A DNA stretch of 64,000 nt from positions 1 through 64,000 of the forward strand of contig NZ_KB851204.1 of the NCBI RefSeq assembly GCF_000368065.1, written 5' to 3'. Positions 44,611-53,796 of the stretch are shown here, one piece after another. Source of the stretch: Acinetobacter seifertii. GTDB lineage: Bacteria > Pseudomonadota > Gammaproteobacteria > Pseudomonadales > Moraxellaceae. The position numbers and the translations under genes are program-made. The first letter of the stretch is position 1; every line of letters starts with the position of its first letter. The notes under the pieces were generated by a model. It searched no databases, had not been told where the DNA came from, and worked only from the letters and a program-made list of their open reading frames with translations.

Positions 44611-46611
44611 ATGCAGCTCAAAACACAGCTTTTTGTTCTTTCATTATTATCATTTTCCATTCAGCAAGTGATGGCAGCGGATGATACAAATACTAAGGAT
44701 GAGAAACCTGCCGAATTGGCAACAATTAAGGTTAAGGCAGAACCGGTTAACAACACGTCTTTGGCGGAAGGGGCAACAAGTATTGGTAATGCCTTAAATG
44801 GTCAGGCTGGAGTTTATTCGGCTCAATATACAGGTGGGGTGAGTCGACCAGTCATTCGTGGTCAAGATGGTACACGCGTCAAAATTGTACAAAATGGTGG
44901 CGATGTAATGGATGTTTCATCTGTATCGCCAGACCATGCTGTTACTGTCGATCCAAACTCTGCCCAAGATATTCAGATATTAAATGGTGCTGAAGCCTTA
45001 CTATATGGTGCAGGTTCAGTTGGGGGACTGGTAAATGTTGTTGATGAAAAAATTCCAACAGCTATGCCAGATAAGGGTTACCAAGGTAAAGCCGGTGTTC
45101 GCTATAACTCGGGTAGTGACGAGTTGCTTTATTCGGGGCAAACAACAGTTGGTTTAGGCGACCATGTTGCGCTACGTGTTGGTGGTTTAAAGCGCGATGC
45201 GAATGACTATATCTTGCCTAAAGATTTGCAAACAGACGAGCGTCGTCAAGATAGCACTTTTGCCGATTCTAAAAATTATAACGCTGGACTGTCTTGGATT
45301 GGAGACCGCGGCTTTATCGGTGCATCATTTAGTCAACGTCATGATCAATATGGCATTCCTGCTGAGAATGAGCTTTTTGGTTCATGTGAGCGTGATGGCT
45401 TGCATCTTGTGTGTGGTTCAGATGATCCAACCGATCATGGGCATGATCACGAACATGATGCTTCATGGATTAATCTCAAAGAAAAGCGTTATGACTTAAA
45501 AGGTGAGTTAAAAGATCCATTTGCAGGTTTTGCTAAAGTTGCAGCGCAAGCAAGCTATACAGATTATCAGCATGAAGAAATGCATGGTAGTGAGGTAGGA
45601 ACAACTTTTAAAAGCAAAGGTGTAGACAGCCGAGTTACATTAGAAAATAATGCTTGGGCTGGTTGGACAGGGCAGATTGGCGCGCAATATACCCAACAAA
45701 AACTAAATATTGTTGGTGATGAGTCGATTATGGACCCAAGTAAAACCCAACGTTATAGTGTATTTGGTTTGCAACAAAAACAAATCAATAACGTCAATCT
45801 TGCAGTTTCTTCACGTGTTGACCACCAAACTATCGACATTGAGTCAGATCAAAAGAATTACACGGGTACTGGATATTCGGTTGCTGGTACTGCAAGCTGG
45901 GAATTTGTTCCACAATACAAATTGTCCTTCACAACGTCACATCAAGAGCGATTACCATTTGCCCAAGAGTTGTATTCAGATGGTGTACATATGGCGACCA
46001 ATACCTATGAGTTGGGTAATGATGACTTGAAGAAAGAACGCTCAAATAATGTTGAGTTGGGTTTGCACTTTGATAATGACCTTTTGAAATACAATGTAAG
46101 CGTTTTCCACAACCGTTTTGATAATTTTATTTATGCCAATACCTTAGATGAGTTCCAAGGATTCCGCCTCATTGAATATAGTCAAGATGCAGCAAAATTT
46201 TATGGTGTCGATGCTGACCTAAGCTATCAAATTTCGCCTGTATATAATTTAGGATTATTTGGTGACTATGTCCGTGGCAAAATTGATAATGAAAATGCAC
46301 CGCGTATTCCTGGTGGACGTTTAGGGACTAAAGTCAAAGCCGATTTTGGTGATGGTTGGGATGGTTCTGCCGAGTATTATCATGTATTTAAACAAGATGA
46401 TATTGCGAATTATGAAACCAAAGGTCAGAGCTATAACATGTTGAACTTGGGTGTTGGATATAATGGTAAATATAGCAATATTGGCGATTATCGAGTGTTC
46501 TTGAATGCCAATAACTTGTTAGATAGTAAAATTTATCAGCATGAGTCTTTCCTCGCAAATGTTCCACAAGTCGGACGTAATTTTACTGTAGGTGTAAACT
46601 TTAGTTTCTAA
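44611..46611 (+). CDS. znuD: TonB-dependent zinc receptor (ZnuD family)
   Basis: A 666-residue outer-membrane receptor. A signal peptide (residues 1-22) is followed by a plug domain with the SRPVIRGQDGTRVKI motif and a 22-strand type barrel ending in Phe (VGVNFSF). A cysteine pair encloses CERDGLHLVC and is followed by a His/Asp-rich loop DPTDHGHDHEHDASW (about residues 260-290), the metal-capturing loop seen in ZnuD. With the Zur box upstream, zinc import is well supported. The hydrophobic ribosome region is weak. Confidence 0.88.
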   Translation: MQLKTQLFVLSLLSFSIQQVMAADDTNTKDEKPAELATIKVKAEPVNNTSLAEGATSIGNALNGQAGVYSAQYTGGVSRPVIRGQDGTRVKIVQNGGDVMDVSSVSPDHAVTVDPNSAQDIQILNGAEALLYGAGSVGGLVNVVDEKIPTAMPDKGYQGKAGVRYNSGSDELLYSGQTTVGLGDHVALRVGGLKRDANDYILPKDLQTDERRQDSTFADSKNYNAGLSWIGDRGFIGASFSQRHDQYGIPAENELFGSCERDGLHLVCGSDDPTDHGHDHEHDASWINLKEKRYDLKGELKDPFAGFAKVAAQASYTDYQHEEMHGSEVGTTFKSKGVDSRVTLENNAWAGWTGQIGAQYTQQKLNIVGDESIMDPSKTQRYSVFGLQQKQINNVNLAVSSRVDHQTIDIESDQKNYTGTGYSVAGTASWEFVPQYKLSFTTSHQERLPFAQELYSDGVHMATNTYELGNDDLKKERSNNVELGLHFDNDLLKYNVSVFHNRFDNFIYANTLDEFQGFRLIEYSQDAAKFYGVDADLSYQISPVYNLGLFGDYVRGKIDNENAPRIPGGRLGTKVKADFGDGWDGSAEYYHVFKQDDIANYETKGQSYNMLNLGVGYNGKYSNIGDYRVFLNANNLLDSKIYQHESFLANVPQVGRNFTVGVNFSF

Positions 46612-46644
46612 GGCCTAACACGAAACTAAACTTGAAAAATCAAG

Positions 46645-46685
46645 CCAAAAGACCTAATTTGAAATGATCAAGTTAGGTCTTTTTT
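46645..46685 (+). terminator. terminator of znuD, touching the next start codon
   Basis: Stem AAAAGACCTAA (46647-46657) / TTAGGTCTTTT (46673-46683) with a 15-base loop, ending in T7 directly before ATG 46686. The AGGT in the 3' arm is the only ribosome-site candidate for the phospholipase gene. Confidence 0.8.
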
Positions 46686-48149
46686 ATGCGTATTTTTCAG
46701 CGAATTCATCAAAAAATAAATTGGTCAGGGCGTCGTTATATGGCGGTATTACTTTGCGTTGTTGCTATTGCATATGTTGCATCGGCAATTTACCACACAG
46801 TAAAACCATTACCACAGGGCATTAACTTTAGTGGCAAGCTTAGACATGCCGATGTCAAATTTTTAGCAGATAAAACCTATCTGGATGCCAATGGTCAACA
46901 GAAACTTGATCAGCATATTTTCGATGAAATCTTGAAAATGATTGATGAGGCAAAGACTACTATTGTGGTCGATATGTTCTTATTCAATTCAGAGGTGGGG
47001 GATTCAAAAATAAAGCAAAGACCATTGATGCAAGAGTTAACCGATGCATTAGTGAGTAAGAAAAGACAAAACCGTCAAATTCAAATTGTACTAATTACTG
47101 ACCCCATTAACTCGGTTTATGGTGGTTTAGGCCCTGAGCATTATCGTCAGTTACGTCAAGCTGGGGTTGATGTTATCGAAACGAATCTGATCCCTTTACG
47201 TGCATCTAATCCACTTTGGTCAGGGGTTTGGTATATCTGTTGTCAGAGTGTTGGAAATAACCCTGAAAAGGGCTGGTTACCTAACCCATTTGGTAATGAA
47301 AAAATTACGTTACGAAGTTATCTGAACTTATTCAATTTTAAAGCCAATCATCGTAAAACATTAGTTGTTGATACCGATGCTGGCTGGAAATCATTGGTTA
47401 CGTCAGCAAATCCACACGATGGTAGTTCTAGACACTCTAATGTTGCGTTGGTTGTAACAGGAGCCACGGCTTCTGATGTTCTCCAAACAGAGGCTGCTGT
47501 TGCACAAATGTCTGGAAGTAGTTCACCCTCACTGATTTTAGGTGACTTTGAAAAAGATATAACCAAGCCTCAAGTTCAAGTGTTAACGGAAGGTGCGATC
47601 TATGAATCTGTGCTGAAATTAATTAACTCGGCTAAACCGAAAGAGCATATTGATTTAAGTATGTTTTATTTGTCTGAACGTAAGATTATTCAAGCTCTAA
47701 AAAATGCTCAAGCACGAGGTGTGATTGTTCGTGTTTTACTTGATCCAAATAAAGATGCATTTGGAAGACAAAAGAATGGTATTCCAAACCGTCAGGTTGC
47801 TTCAGAGTTACATGCTGCAGGCATTCCAATCCGTTGGTGTGACACGCATGGTGAGCAGAACCATAGCAAAATGATTGTGAAATATAACAACCAGCAAGCT
47901 GAGTTGATTGTAGGTTCTGCCAATTTCACTGCTCGTAATTTAAAAAATTACAACCTTGAAACGGATATGTTGGTTATAGGCAAAGCTCAAGATCAAGTTT
48001 TTAAAGATGCTCAGGATTACTTCAATACTTCATGGTCAAACTTGCAGGGGAAACAGATGAGTGTCGATTACGCGAAGTATGCCGACGAGTCTAAAGTGAA
48101 ATATTGGATTTATCGCTTTATGGAATGGTCAGGGTTATCGACTTTCTAA
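46686..48149 (+). CDS. phospholipase D family protein
   Basis: A 487-residue PLD-superfamily protein with an N-terminal membrane helix (about 19-38) and two HKD catalytic motifs: NHRKTLVVDTDAGWKS (about residues 221-236) and NHSKMIVKYNNQQAELIVGSAN (about 391-412). A. baumannii carries several PLDs linked to host-cell invasion and serum survival, but which this is cannot be told here; cardiolipin synthase-like activity is another option. The ATG at 46686 directly abuts the znuD terminator; a second ATG at 46740 would start at the membrane helix. Confidence 0.87.
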   Translation: MRIFQRIHQKINWSGRRYMAVLLCVVAIAYVASAIYHTVKPLPQGINFSGKLRHADVKFLADKTYLDANGQQKLDQHIFDEILKMIDEAKTTIVVDMFLFNSEVGDSKIKQRPLMQELTDALVSKKRQNRQIQIVLITDPINSVYGGLGPEHYRQLRQAGVDVIETNLIPLRASNPLWSGVWYICCQSVGNNPEKGWLPNPFGNEKITLRSYLNLFNFKANHRKTLVVDTDAGWKSLVTSANPHDGSSRHSNVALVVTGATASDVLQTEAAVAQMSGSSSPSLILGDFEKDITKPQVQVLTEGAIYESVLKLINSAKPKEHIDLSMFYLSERKIIQALKNAQARGVIVRVLLDPNKDAFGRQKNGIPNRQVASELHAAGIPIRWCDTHGEQNHSKMIVKYNNQQAELIVGSANFTARNLKNYNLETDMLVIGKAQDQVFKDAQDYFNTSWSNLQGKQMSVDYAKYADESKVKYWIYRFMEWSGLSTF

Positions 48150-48266
48150 TTCTATTTTTTATATAAACGTTGAAGTGATATGTTCACTACGGAGTCTTGC
48201 TTAGTTTGGTTCTATACTTGGAACTTATTCGTTGCCGTGATTTTGTACAGAATTGGCAAGGTGATT

Positions 48267-48356
48267 GGCGACATGGATGTCGCCGTTCCACTGTGTTGCA
48301 GGGAAGCAACATCAGTGGAACAAAGGTTTTTTGTCACTTTTGACCTTTCAAAAGTG
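48267..48356 (+). repeat. triple-hairpin element
   Basis: Three stacked stem-loops in 90 bases. (1) GGCGACAT GG ATGTCGCC, 48267-48284. (2) A 15-bp stem with one bulge, GTTCCACTG+TGTTGC / GCAACA+t+CAGTGGAAC, loop AGGGAA, 48285-48321. (3) CACTTTTG / CAAAAGTG, 48335-48356. No protein homology is apparent. It may be a dispersed structured repeat or the 3' end of a transcript from the phospholipase gene. Confidence 0.65.
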
Positions 48357-48422
48357 AGGCATTAGCCTATACAAAACATATTAGAACATCACTGTAAGTA
48401 AAGGCTGTGCCATAAGTCCGAT

Positions 48423-48869
48423 TTAAGGCGCTGGAGGAATCAATTGATCTAAAGCCTTATCATCTAACTTTTCTATTTCACTCAAATCAGTCTTAATTTT
48501 CCATTGAGATTCATCATCTACCGGATTTGGTAAACGCGCCTCAAGCCAATCACAAACCACGTCAGGATTAAACTCAGGGTGATTACACTGAATAATCCAC
48601 GATAAAAAATCTTTGGCTTCACCATTCATATAAGGTGGTGGTGAAACAGGAAAGAATAATGTTGGTAGACGTTCATTCGTCGATAGATAATTTAAAACAT
48701 GGCCGAGTTCTTGTACGGTTTGCCATGCAAGCGGGTGTTCTACATCAATACTGAACTTAAACCACCAAGCGTGTTCGCCATCTGCTCCATGAGCCATAAT
48801 ACGGGCTTCTTGTACACTTGGAACTTTGCAGAAAAATTGATGAAGACGTTCAAAACTGATTTCAGACAC
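48423..48869 (-). CDS. hypothetical cytosolic protein
   Basis: A 148-residue acidic protein with no signal peptide or membrane span. It is rich in aromatic residues (WWFKFSIDVEHPLAWQTVQELG, FFPVSPPPYMNGEAKDFLSW). Codon use and composition look like a genuine chromosomal gene. I do not recognise the family; no function is proposed. A 26-residue ORF with a good ribosome site lies just upstream on the same strand. Confidence 0.7.
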   Translation of the reverse strand: MSEISFERLHQFFCKVPSVQEARIMAHGADGEHAWWFKFSIDVEHPLAWQTVQELGHVLNYLSTNERLPTLFFPVSPPPYMNGEAKDFLSWIIQCNHPEFNPDVVCDWLEARLPNPVDDESQWKIKTDLSEIEKLDDKALDQLIPPAP

Positions 48870-48894
48870 AGCAATTGACCTAGCTTGGAAAATG

Positions 48895-48975
48895 CTAATG
48901 GTAGCATAGATACAGATTCTTCATATTTTCTTTATAGTCATTACAAACAATATCAATCAAGCCTGTTTTATTCAT
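48895..48975 (-). CDS. possible 26-residue small ORF
   Basis: ATG 48975 to TAG 48895 with a strong ribosome site AGGAGAAACC just upstream. The peptide begins MNKTGLIDIV, like the start of HU-type DNA-binding proteins (MNKxxLID), but then diverges and stops. It could be a leader peptide for the gene at 48423, a decayed HU fragment, or chance. Confidence 0.3.
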   Translation of the reverse strand: MNKTGLIDIVCNDYKENMKNLYLCYH

Positions 48976-49032
48976 GGTTTCTCCTTGACTCTCTCTTAAT
49001 CTAGCTCTATATCAAGACAAAAGGGATGCACC

Positions 49033-49395
49033 ATGAAAAAGCCAATCGTTCTTGTACTTTCAACTTTAATGTTGGGTATATCTGCTACTGCGATGGCGGA
49101 TTCAAATAATCGCTGGGATAATTATCACGGCAACGCTAATCGACATTATGATCAACGTTACGACCATCGCGATGAACATAGAGGACCGGGTTGGATCAAA
49201 GCAAACCGTGGTGGTGAATATGTAGTAGTCAAGCGAGGGGAGCGTATTCCTGTAGAATACCGTGATCACCGTTACTTTGTTTCAGACTGGCGCGCACATC
49301 GTTTATATGAGCCACCACGTGGGTATCACTGGGTGAAAACGCCGAATCAATATTTATTAGTTGATTCACATCACCAAGTTTATCGTGTGCGTTAA
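49033..49395 (+). CDS. RcnB family periplasmic protein
   Basis: A 120-residue exported protein: signal peptide MKKPIVLVLSTLMLGISATAMA, then a His/Asp/Arg-rich segment (about 23-50) and the C-terminal RcnB domain ending RLYEPPRGYHWVKTPNQYLLVDSHHQVYRV. RcnB in E. coli helps control nickel/cobalt homeostasis in the periplasm, but most members of the family have no known role. AAGGGATG precedes the ATG. A strong terminator follows. Confidence 0.88.
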   Translation: MKKPIVLVLSTLMLGISATAMADSNNRWDNYHGNANRHYDQRYDHRDEHRGPGWIKANRGGEYVVVKRGERIPVEYRDHRYFVSDWRAHRLYEPPRGYHWVKTPNQYLLVDSHHQVYRVR

Positions 49396-49416
49396 GTGTA
49401 AAATATAGAATATTAG

Positions 49417-49447
49417 AAAGGCCTCAGTATCGAGGCCTTTTTTTTAT
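49417..49447 (+). terminator. terminator of the RcnB-like gene
   Basis: Stem AAAGGCCTC / GAGGCCTTT with a 6-base loop and nine T. It overlaps the stop of the convergent PsiE gene. Confidence 0.9.
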
Positions 49448-49926
49448 GCTAATTCATCATCTTGTGGCTGAGGAGTTTTGAGTGAGACTGGGGTCTTTGA
49501 ATGCTTTTCTTTCATGACCGATGGATAATTCCATGAAGCAAAACGAACGACTAAAATGGAAATCGCTAAAATTAAAATTGAACCAGTAATAATGACTTGA
49601 TCGATATCCGCTTTATGGTCATGTTGAATATCGGAAATGAGTAGTCGGGTTAATGCTGTAATTGCGACGTAAATAAGAAAGCGTACAGGCATGTGATTGG
49701 TTTTAAAGTAAATCCCAACCATTGCGCCAAGTTCTAGGTAGATAAATAATAGTAAAATATCATCAATTGATGCATATTTTTTGATAGTTAAAATTTCAAA
49801 AACAGTATGTGCCGCTGACCATGCCACCATACAGCCGATAATGAATAAAGCCAAATAATGAAAAGCCTCAACAGCATAGTGTCCAAATCGGTCGAGTGTT
49901 CTTTCAAACTTTTTAGGATCAGGCAT
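49444..49926 (-). CDS. PsiE family membrane protein
   Basis: A 160-residue protein with four membrane helices and the family block LLLFIYLELGAMVGIYFKTNHMPVRFLIYVAITALTRLLI in the middle, as in phosphate-starvation-inducible PsiE. The tail is long and hydrophilic (SKTPVSLKTPQPQDDELA). Its role is unknown; phosphate regulation is not evident from the sequence here. Confidence 0.87.
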   Translation of the reverse strand: MPDPKKFERTLDRFGHYAVEAFHYLALFIIGCMVAWSAAHTVFEILTIKKYASIDDILLLFIYLELGAMVGIYFKTNHMPVRFLIYVAITALTRLLISDIQHDHKADIDQVIITGSILILAISILVVRFASWNYPSVMKEKHSKTPVSLKTPQPQDDELA

Positions 49927-50002
49927 AGTAAAATCTTTTTTGATATTTGTATGCCTAGAAAATAAACAAATTTTATGCCAATAGAAATAGTAAATACAAA
50001 AT

Positions 50003-50032
50003 AAAAAACGCCTGAGTAATCAGGCGTCTTTT
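50003..50032 (-). terminator. terminator of the first acyl-CoA dehydrogenase gene
   Basis: Stem ACGCCTGA / TCAGGCGT with a 4-base loop; on the minus strand it is followed by six T. Confidence 0.88.
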
Positions 50033-50045
50033 ATGAAAAATTTAA

Positions 50046-51827
50046 TTATGCTTGGTTGGTAAAGTAGTCTTCACTAAAGCCCATAATTAAGTCAGCACCC
50101 GCTTTAATTTTAGCAATACGTGCATCAATATCCGGCAAGATACGTTCAACAAAGTATTGAGCTAAAGCAAGTTTGTTTTGGTAGAAATCACCAGACTTAT
50201 CTTTAGCTGCAGCAGAAATTTTTGCAAACATATAAGCGAAGCTGAGTAAGCCCACTGCATGTAAATAATCAACAGCAGCAGCATTTGGGAAGTCTACGTT
50301 TTCAGCAGCTTGCTCAATAATAAACTGAGTAATTGCTTCAATTTCAGTTGCAGCATCTAATGTTGCATCTTTAATGAAGTTCAAATCTGTGTCTAGGTCA
50401 TTTGCAAAGTCACGAATCTCAGTGATGTATTCAGCAATGAATGCGCCGCCACATTTAATAGTTTTACGACCAATTAAATCTTGAGATTGAACGCCATTGG
50501 TACCTTCGTAGATTTGAGCAATACGAAGATCACGAATACATTGTTCCATACCCCATTCACGAATATAACCGTGACCACCAAATACCATTTGAGCATCTAA
50601 AGTTGCTTGGAATGCTGTATCTGTAAGGTATGCTTTTGCAATCGGTGTTAAAAGCGCAACGCGATTATTGGCTTTTTTCACCGCTTCTGCATCAGTTGAG
50701 AACTTAGTGATATCGAGTTGTTGACCTACATAAACTGCAAATGCACGTGATGCTTCATTGTTTGCACGTACGTTAAGTAGCATACGACGTACATCACCAT
50801 GGACTAAAATGCTGTCAGCAGGTTTATTGGGTGATTGAACACCCGCAGCACTACGACCTTGTAAACGGTCAGTCGCATATTGAGCAGCATTTTGATAAGC
50901 AAACTCAGAAGCGCCTAAGCCTTGGATACCCATTGATAAACGTTCGTAGTTCATCATCACGAACATTGCAGCAAGCCCTTCGTTTTCTTTACCAACGAGG
51001 TAACCTTTTGCGCCATCAAAGTTCATCACACAAGTAGCAGATGCCTTGATCCCCATTTTATGTTCAATAGAACCTGGGCCAACATGGTTACGGTCGCCTA
51101 ACGAGCCATCTTCATTTACTAGGTATTTCGGAACAATAAATAGTGAGATACCACGTGAACCCGCAGGTGCATCAGGAGTTTTAGCAAGTACCAAGTGAAT
51201 GATATTTTCTGCTAAATCGTTATCACCACCAGTAATGAAAATTTTAGTACCAGTAATGTTATAAGTACCGTCTTCATTACGCTCTGCTTTAGTTTTGATA
51301 ATACCTAAATCAGTACCTGCGTGTGGTTCAGTCAAGCACATGGTACCTGACCATTCACCTGAATAAATCTTAGGTAAATAAGTTTCTTTTTGCTCTTGAG
51401 ATGCATAGCTACTTAAAGCCATGCCAGCACCCACTGAAAGAAGCGGGTAGAGCATGAAAGATGGGTTTGTCGCAAATAACATTTCATCGGCAAGAACGGT
51501 CAGCATTTTTGGCATGCCTTGACCGCCCCATTCTTCATCTGCGCCTAAGCCAATCCAACCACCTTCTGCATATTGACGAAATGCATCTTTAAAGCCAGCA
51601 GGAGTAAAGACTTCGCCGTTTTCGTAGCGAGCGCCTTCTTCATCACCAGTACGGTTTAATGGGTGAGTCACGTTCTGAGCAAATTTAGCCATTTCTTCTA
51701 AAATTGCTTCAGCAGTTGCAGCATCTACATGAGCAAGTTTCTCATTAGACTGCCAAAATTGTTCTGCTTTAAATACATCATTTAAGATGAATTTCATATC
51801 AGCTAAAGGAGCATTGTAAATTGGCAT
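50046..51827 (-). CDS. acyl-CoA dehydrogenase with C-terminal extension
   Basis: A 593-residue flavoenzyme that makes enoyl-CoA in fatty acid beta-oxidation. It has the long form with N-terminal extra helix and the C-terminal DMSP-DH-like domain (from about 470). The core is clear: GEWSGTMCLTEPHAGTDLGIIKTKA with the FAD/substrate loop, MGIKASATCVMNFDGAKGYLVG, and YIREWGMEQCIRDLRIAQIYEGTNGVQSQDLIGRK, which includes the region of the catalytic Glu. It is about 45-50% alike by eye to the next gene, a paralogue. Each has its own terminator. Confidence 0.92.
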   Translation of the reverse strand: MPIYNAPLADMKFILNDVFKAEQFWQSNEKLAHVDAATAEAILEEMAKFAQNVTHPLNRTGDEEGARYENGEVFTPAGFKDAFRQYAEGGWIGLGADEEWGGQGMPKMLTVLADEMLFATNPSFMLYPLLSVGAGMALSSYASQEQKETYLPKIYSGEWSGTMCLTEPHAGTDLGIIKTKAERNEDGTYNITGTKIFITGGDNDLAENIIHLVLAKTPDAPAGSRGISLFIVPKYLVNEDGSLGDRNHVGPGSIEHKMGIKASATCVMNFDGAKGYLVGKENEGLAAMFVMMNYERLSMGIQGLGASEFAYQNAAQYATDRLQGRSAAGVQSPNKPADSILVHGDVRRMLLNVRANNEASRAFAVYVGQQLDITKFSTDAEAVKKANNRVALLTPIAKAYLTDTAFQATLDAQMVFGGHGYIREWGMEQCIRDLRIAQIYEGTNGVQSQDLIGRKTIKCGGAFIAEYITEIRDFANDLDTDLNFIKDATLDAATEIEAITQFIIEQAAENVDFPNAAAVDYLHAVGLLSFAYMFAKISAAAKDKSGDFYQNKLALAQYFVERILPDIDARIAKIKAGADLIMGFSEDYFTNQA

Positions 51828-51926
51828 AATCGTTCACCTTTTTTATGCACATTGACCTGTGCTAGATATCCTGTAAAACGAAATGGATATTGAATTTAAA
51901 GTCTCAATTTATCACTGATTTTATAA

Positions 51927-51960
51927 AAAAGGACCGTCAAAACTGAGCAGTCCTTTTTTA
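51927..51960 (-). terminator. terminator of the second acyl-CoA dehydrogenase gene
   Basis: Stem AAAAAAGGAC / GTCCTTTTTT with an inner TCA/TGA pairing and six T on the minus strand. Confidence 0.85.
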
Positions 51961-51993
51961 GTTTTTAACATTGCATATCGCAACTAACTATGG

Positions 51994-53796
51994 TTAGAAA
52001 GCGAAATGTTCAGCATCTAATGACATCAATGGGTCTAGACCACCAGCAATCACGTCTACATGAGAACGTACGCGTGGCAAGATTTTCTTGAAATAGAAGC
52101 GAGCAGTGGTAACTTTCGCGTTGTAGAAATCAACGTCAGTTGTACCTTCTGCCAATTTCTCTTGTGCTACAAGCGCCATACGAGCCCATAGATAACCTAA
52201 AGTCACGTAACCAGCGAAGTATAGGTAATCTACAGCAGCAGCACCCACTTCATCCGGATTTTGCATTGCACGCATACCGATTTGCATAGTGAGATCGCCC
52301 CATTCTTTGTTAAGCGCAGCAAGTGGCTCAACAAATTCTTTCATGGCAGCATTGTCTTTATTTGCTTCTACAAACTTATGAACAATCTTAGTGAAATCAC
52401 GGAGCATTGCACCTTGAGTTTGTAAAACTTTACGGCCTAACAAGTCTAGTGCTTGAATTTCAGTTGTACCTTCATACAAGCAGGCAATACGTGTATCACG
52501 TACGATTTGCTCCATGCCATGCTCAGAAATAAAGCCATGACCACCGAAGACTTGAACACCATGCTTAGCAGACTCAGAACCTGTTTCAGTTAAGAAAGCT
52601 TTTGCAATTGGAGTCAATAAAGACAAGATATTGTCAGCAAACTTACGCTCTTCTTCAGTTTCGCCTTTTTCAACGATATCTGCATATTGAGCGAGTAAGT
52701 AAACAAGTGCACGACCGCCTTCAGCAAATGCTTTTTGAGTTAAAAGCATGTTACGAACAGCAGGGTGAACAATAATTGGATCTGCTTCTTTTTCTGGAGC
52801 TTTAGGACCAGAAAGTGAACGCATTGCTAAACGATCTTTCGCGTAAGTTAAAGCACCTTGGAAAGATGACTCAGACGCTGCTAAACCTTGAACAGCAGTA
52901 CCAATACGTGCTGTGTTCATGAAAGTGAACATACAGTTCAGGCCACGGTTTTCAGGTCCAATCAAGTAACCTTTAGCTTGGTCGAAGTTGATGACACAAG
53001 TTGCGTTACCATGGATACCCATTTTGTGTTCGATAGAACCACAACGCACAGCGTTACGCTCGCCCACAGTTCCATCTGCATTTACATGGAATTTAGGAAC
53101 GATGAATAACGAAATACCTTTAGTACCTTTTGGTGCACCTGGAAGGCGAGCAAGAACAATATGGATGATGTTGTCAGCCATGTCATGTTCACCAGCAGAG
53201 ATAAAGATTTTCTCGCCAGAAATTGCATAGCTACCATCTGCATTTGGTTCTGCTTTAGTACGGATAATACCTAAGTCTGAACCTGCATGAGATTCAGTTA
53301 AGCACATCGTACCTGTCCAAACACCAGAAACAAGGTTAGGCAAGTACGTATTTTTTTGTTCATCAGAACCATGATGTTCTAATGTACGTACTGCTCCGTG
53401 AGATAAGCCTGGGTACATACCCCATGCCCAGTTAGAGCTACCAACCATTTCTGAAATTGCGATACCTAAAGAGTTAGGTAGACCTTGACCGCCGTATTGT
53501 TCTTCTGCTGATAAAGACGGGAAGCCAAGTTCAATATATTTTTGATAAGCTTCTTTAAATCCTGTTGGAGTAGTGACTACACCATCATTCCAAGTACAAC
53601 CTTCGCGGTCGCCAACTTGGTTTAAAGGAGAAAGTTCATTTTCACAGAAGTCTGCCGCAGCTTCTAAATATTGATCAACCAATTCACGGCTTACGTTACC
53701 TTGGAAATCAGGTAATTTTGCATAGTGCTCTTCTGCATTTAATAATTCATGCAAAACGAATTGCATATCACGTAAGGGCGCTTTGTATTGTGGCAT
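51994..53796 (-). CDS. acyl-CoA dehydrogenase with C-terminal extension (paralogue)
   Basis: A 600-residue homologue of the preceding enzyme with the same architecture: MPQYKAPLRDMQFVLHELL start, GVWTGTMCLTESHAGSDLGIIRTKA, MGIHGNATCVINFDQAKGYLIG and FISEHGMEQIVRDTRIACLYEGTTEIQALDLLGRK. The C-terminal domain follows from about residue 480. The two probably differ in acyl chain preference. The terminator between them argues for separate transcription, with the promoter in the 290 bases upstream of 53796. Confidence 0.92.
   Translation of the reverse strand: MPQYKAPLRDMQFVLHELLNAEEHYAKLPDFQGNVSRELVDQYLEAAADFCENELSPLNQVGDREGCTWNDGVVTTPTGFKEAYQKYIELGFPSLSAEEQYGGQGLPNSLGIAISEMVGSSNWAWGMYPGLSHGAVRTLEHHGSDEQKNTYLPNLVSGVWTGTMCLTESHAGSDLGIIRTKAEPNADGSYAISGEKIFISAGEHDMADNIIHIVLARLPGAPKGTKGISLFIVPKFHVNADGTVGERNAVRCGSIEHKMGIHGNATCVINFDQAKGYLIGPENRGLNCMFTFMNTARIGTAVQGLAASESSFQGALTYAKDRLAMRSLSGPKAPEKEADPIIVHPAVRNMLLTQKAFAEGGRALVYLLAQYADIVEKGETEEERKFADNILSLLTPIAKAFLTETGSESAKHGVQVFGGHGFISEHGMEQIVRDTRIACLYEGTTEIQALDLLGRKVLQTQGAMLRDFTKIVHKFVEANKDNAAMKEFVEPLAALNKEWGDLTMQIGMRAMQNPDEVGAAAVDYLYFAGYVTLGYLWARMALVAQEKLAEGTTDVDFYNAKVTTARFYFKKILPRVRSHVDVIAGGLDPLMSLDAEHFAF

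Noticed and set aside
45197..46030. Plus-strand frames of 100 and 106 codons inside znuD
   Set aside because: Shadow frames within a clear receptor gene; no start signals.
48180..48365. A 61-codon frame over the triple-hairpin element
   Set aside because: Its bases are explained by three stem-loops; no ribosome site and no domain-like pattern.
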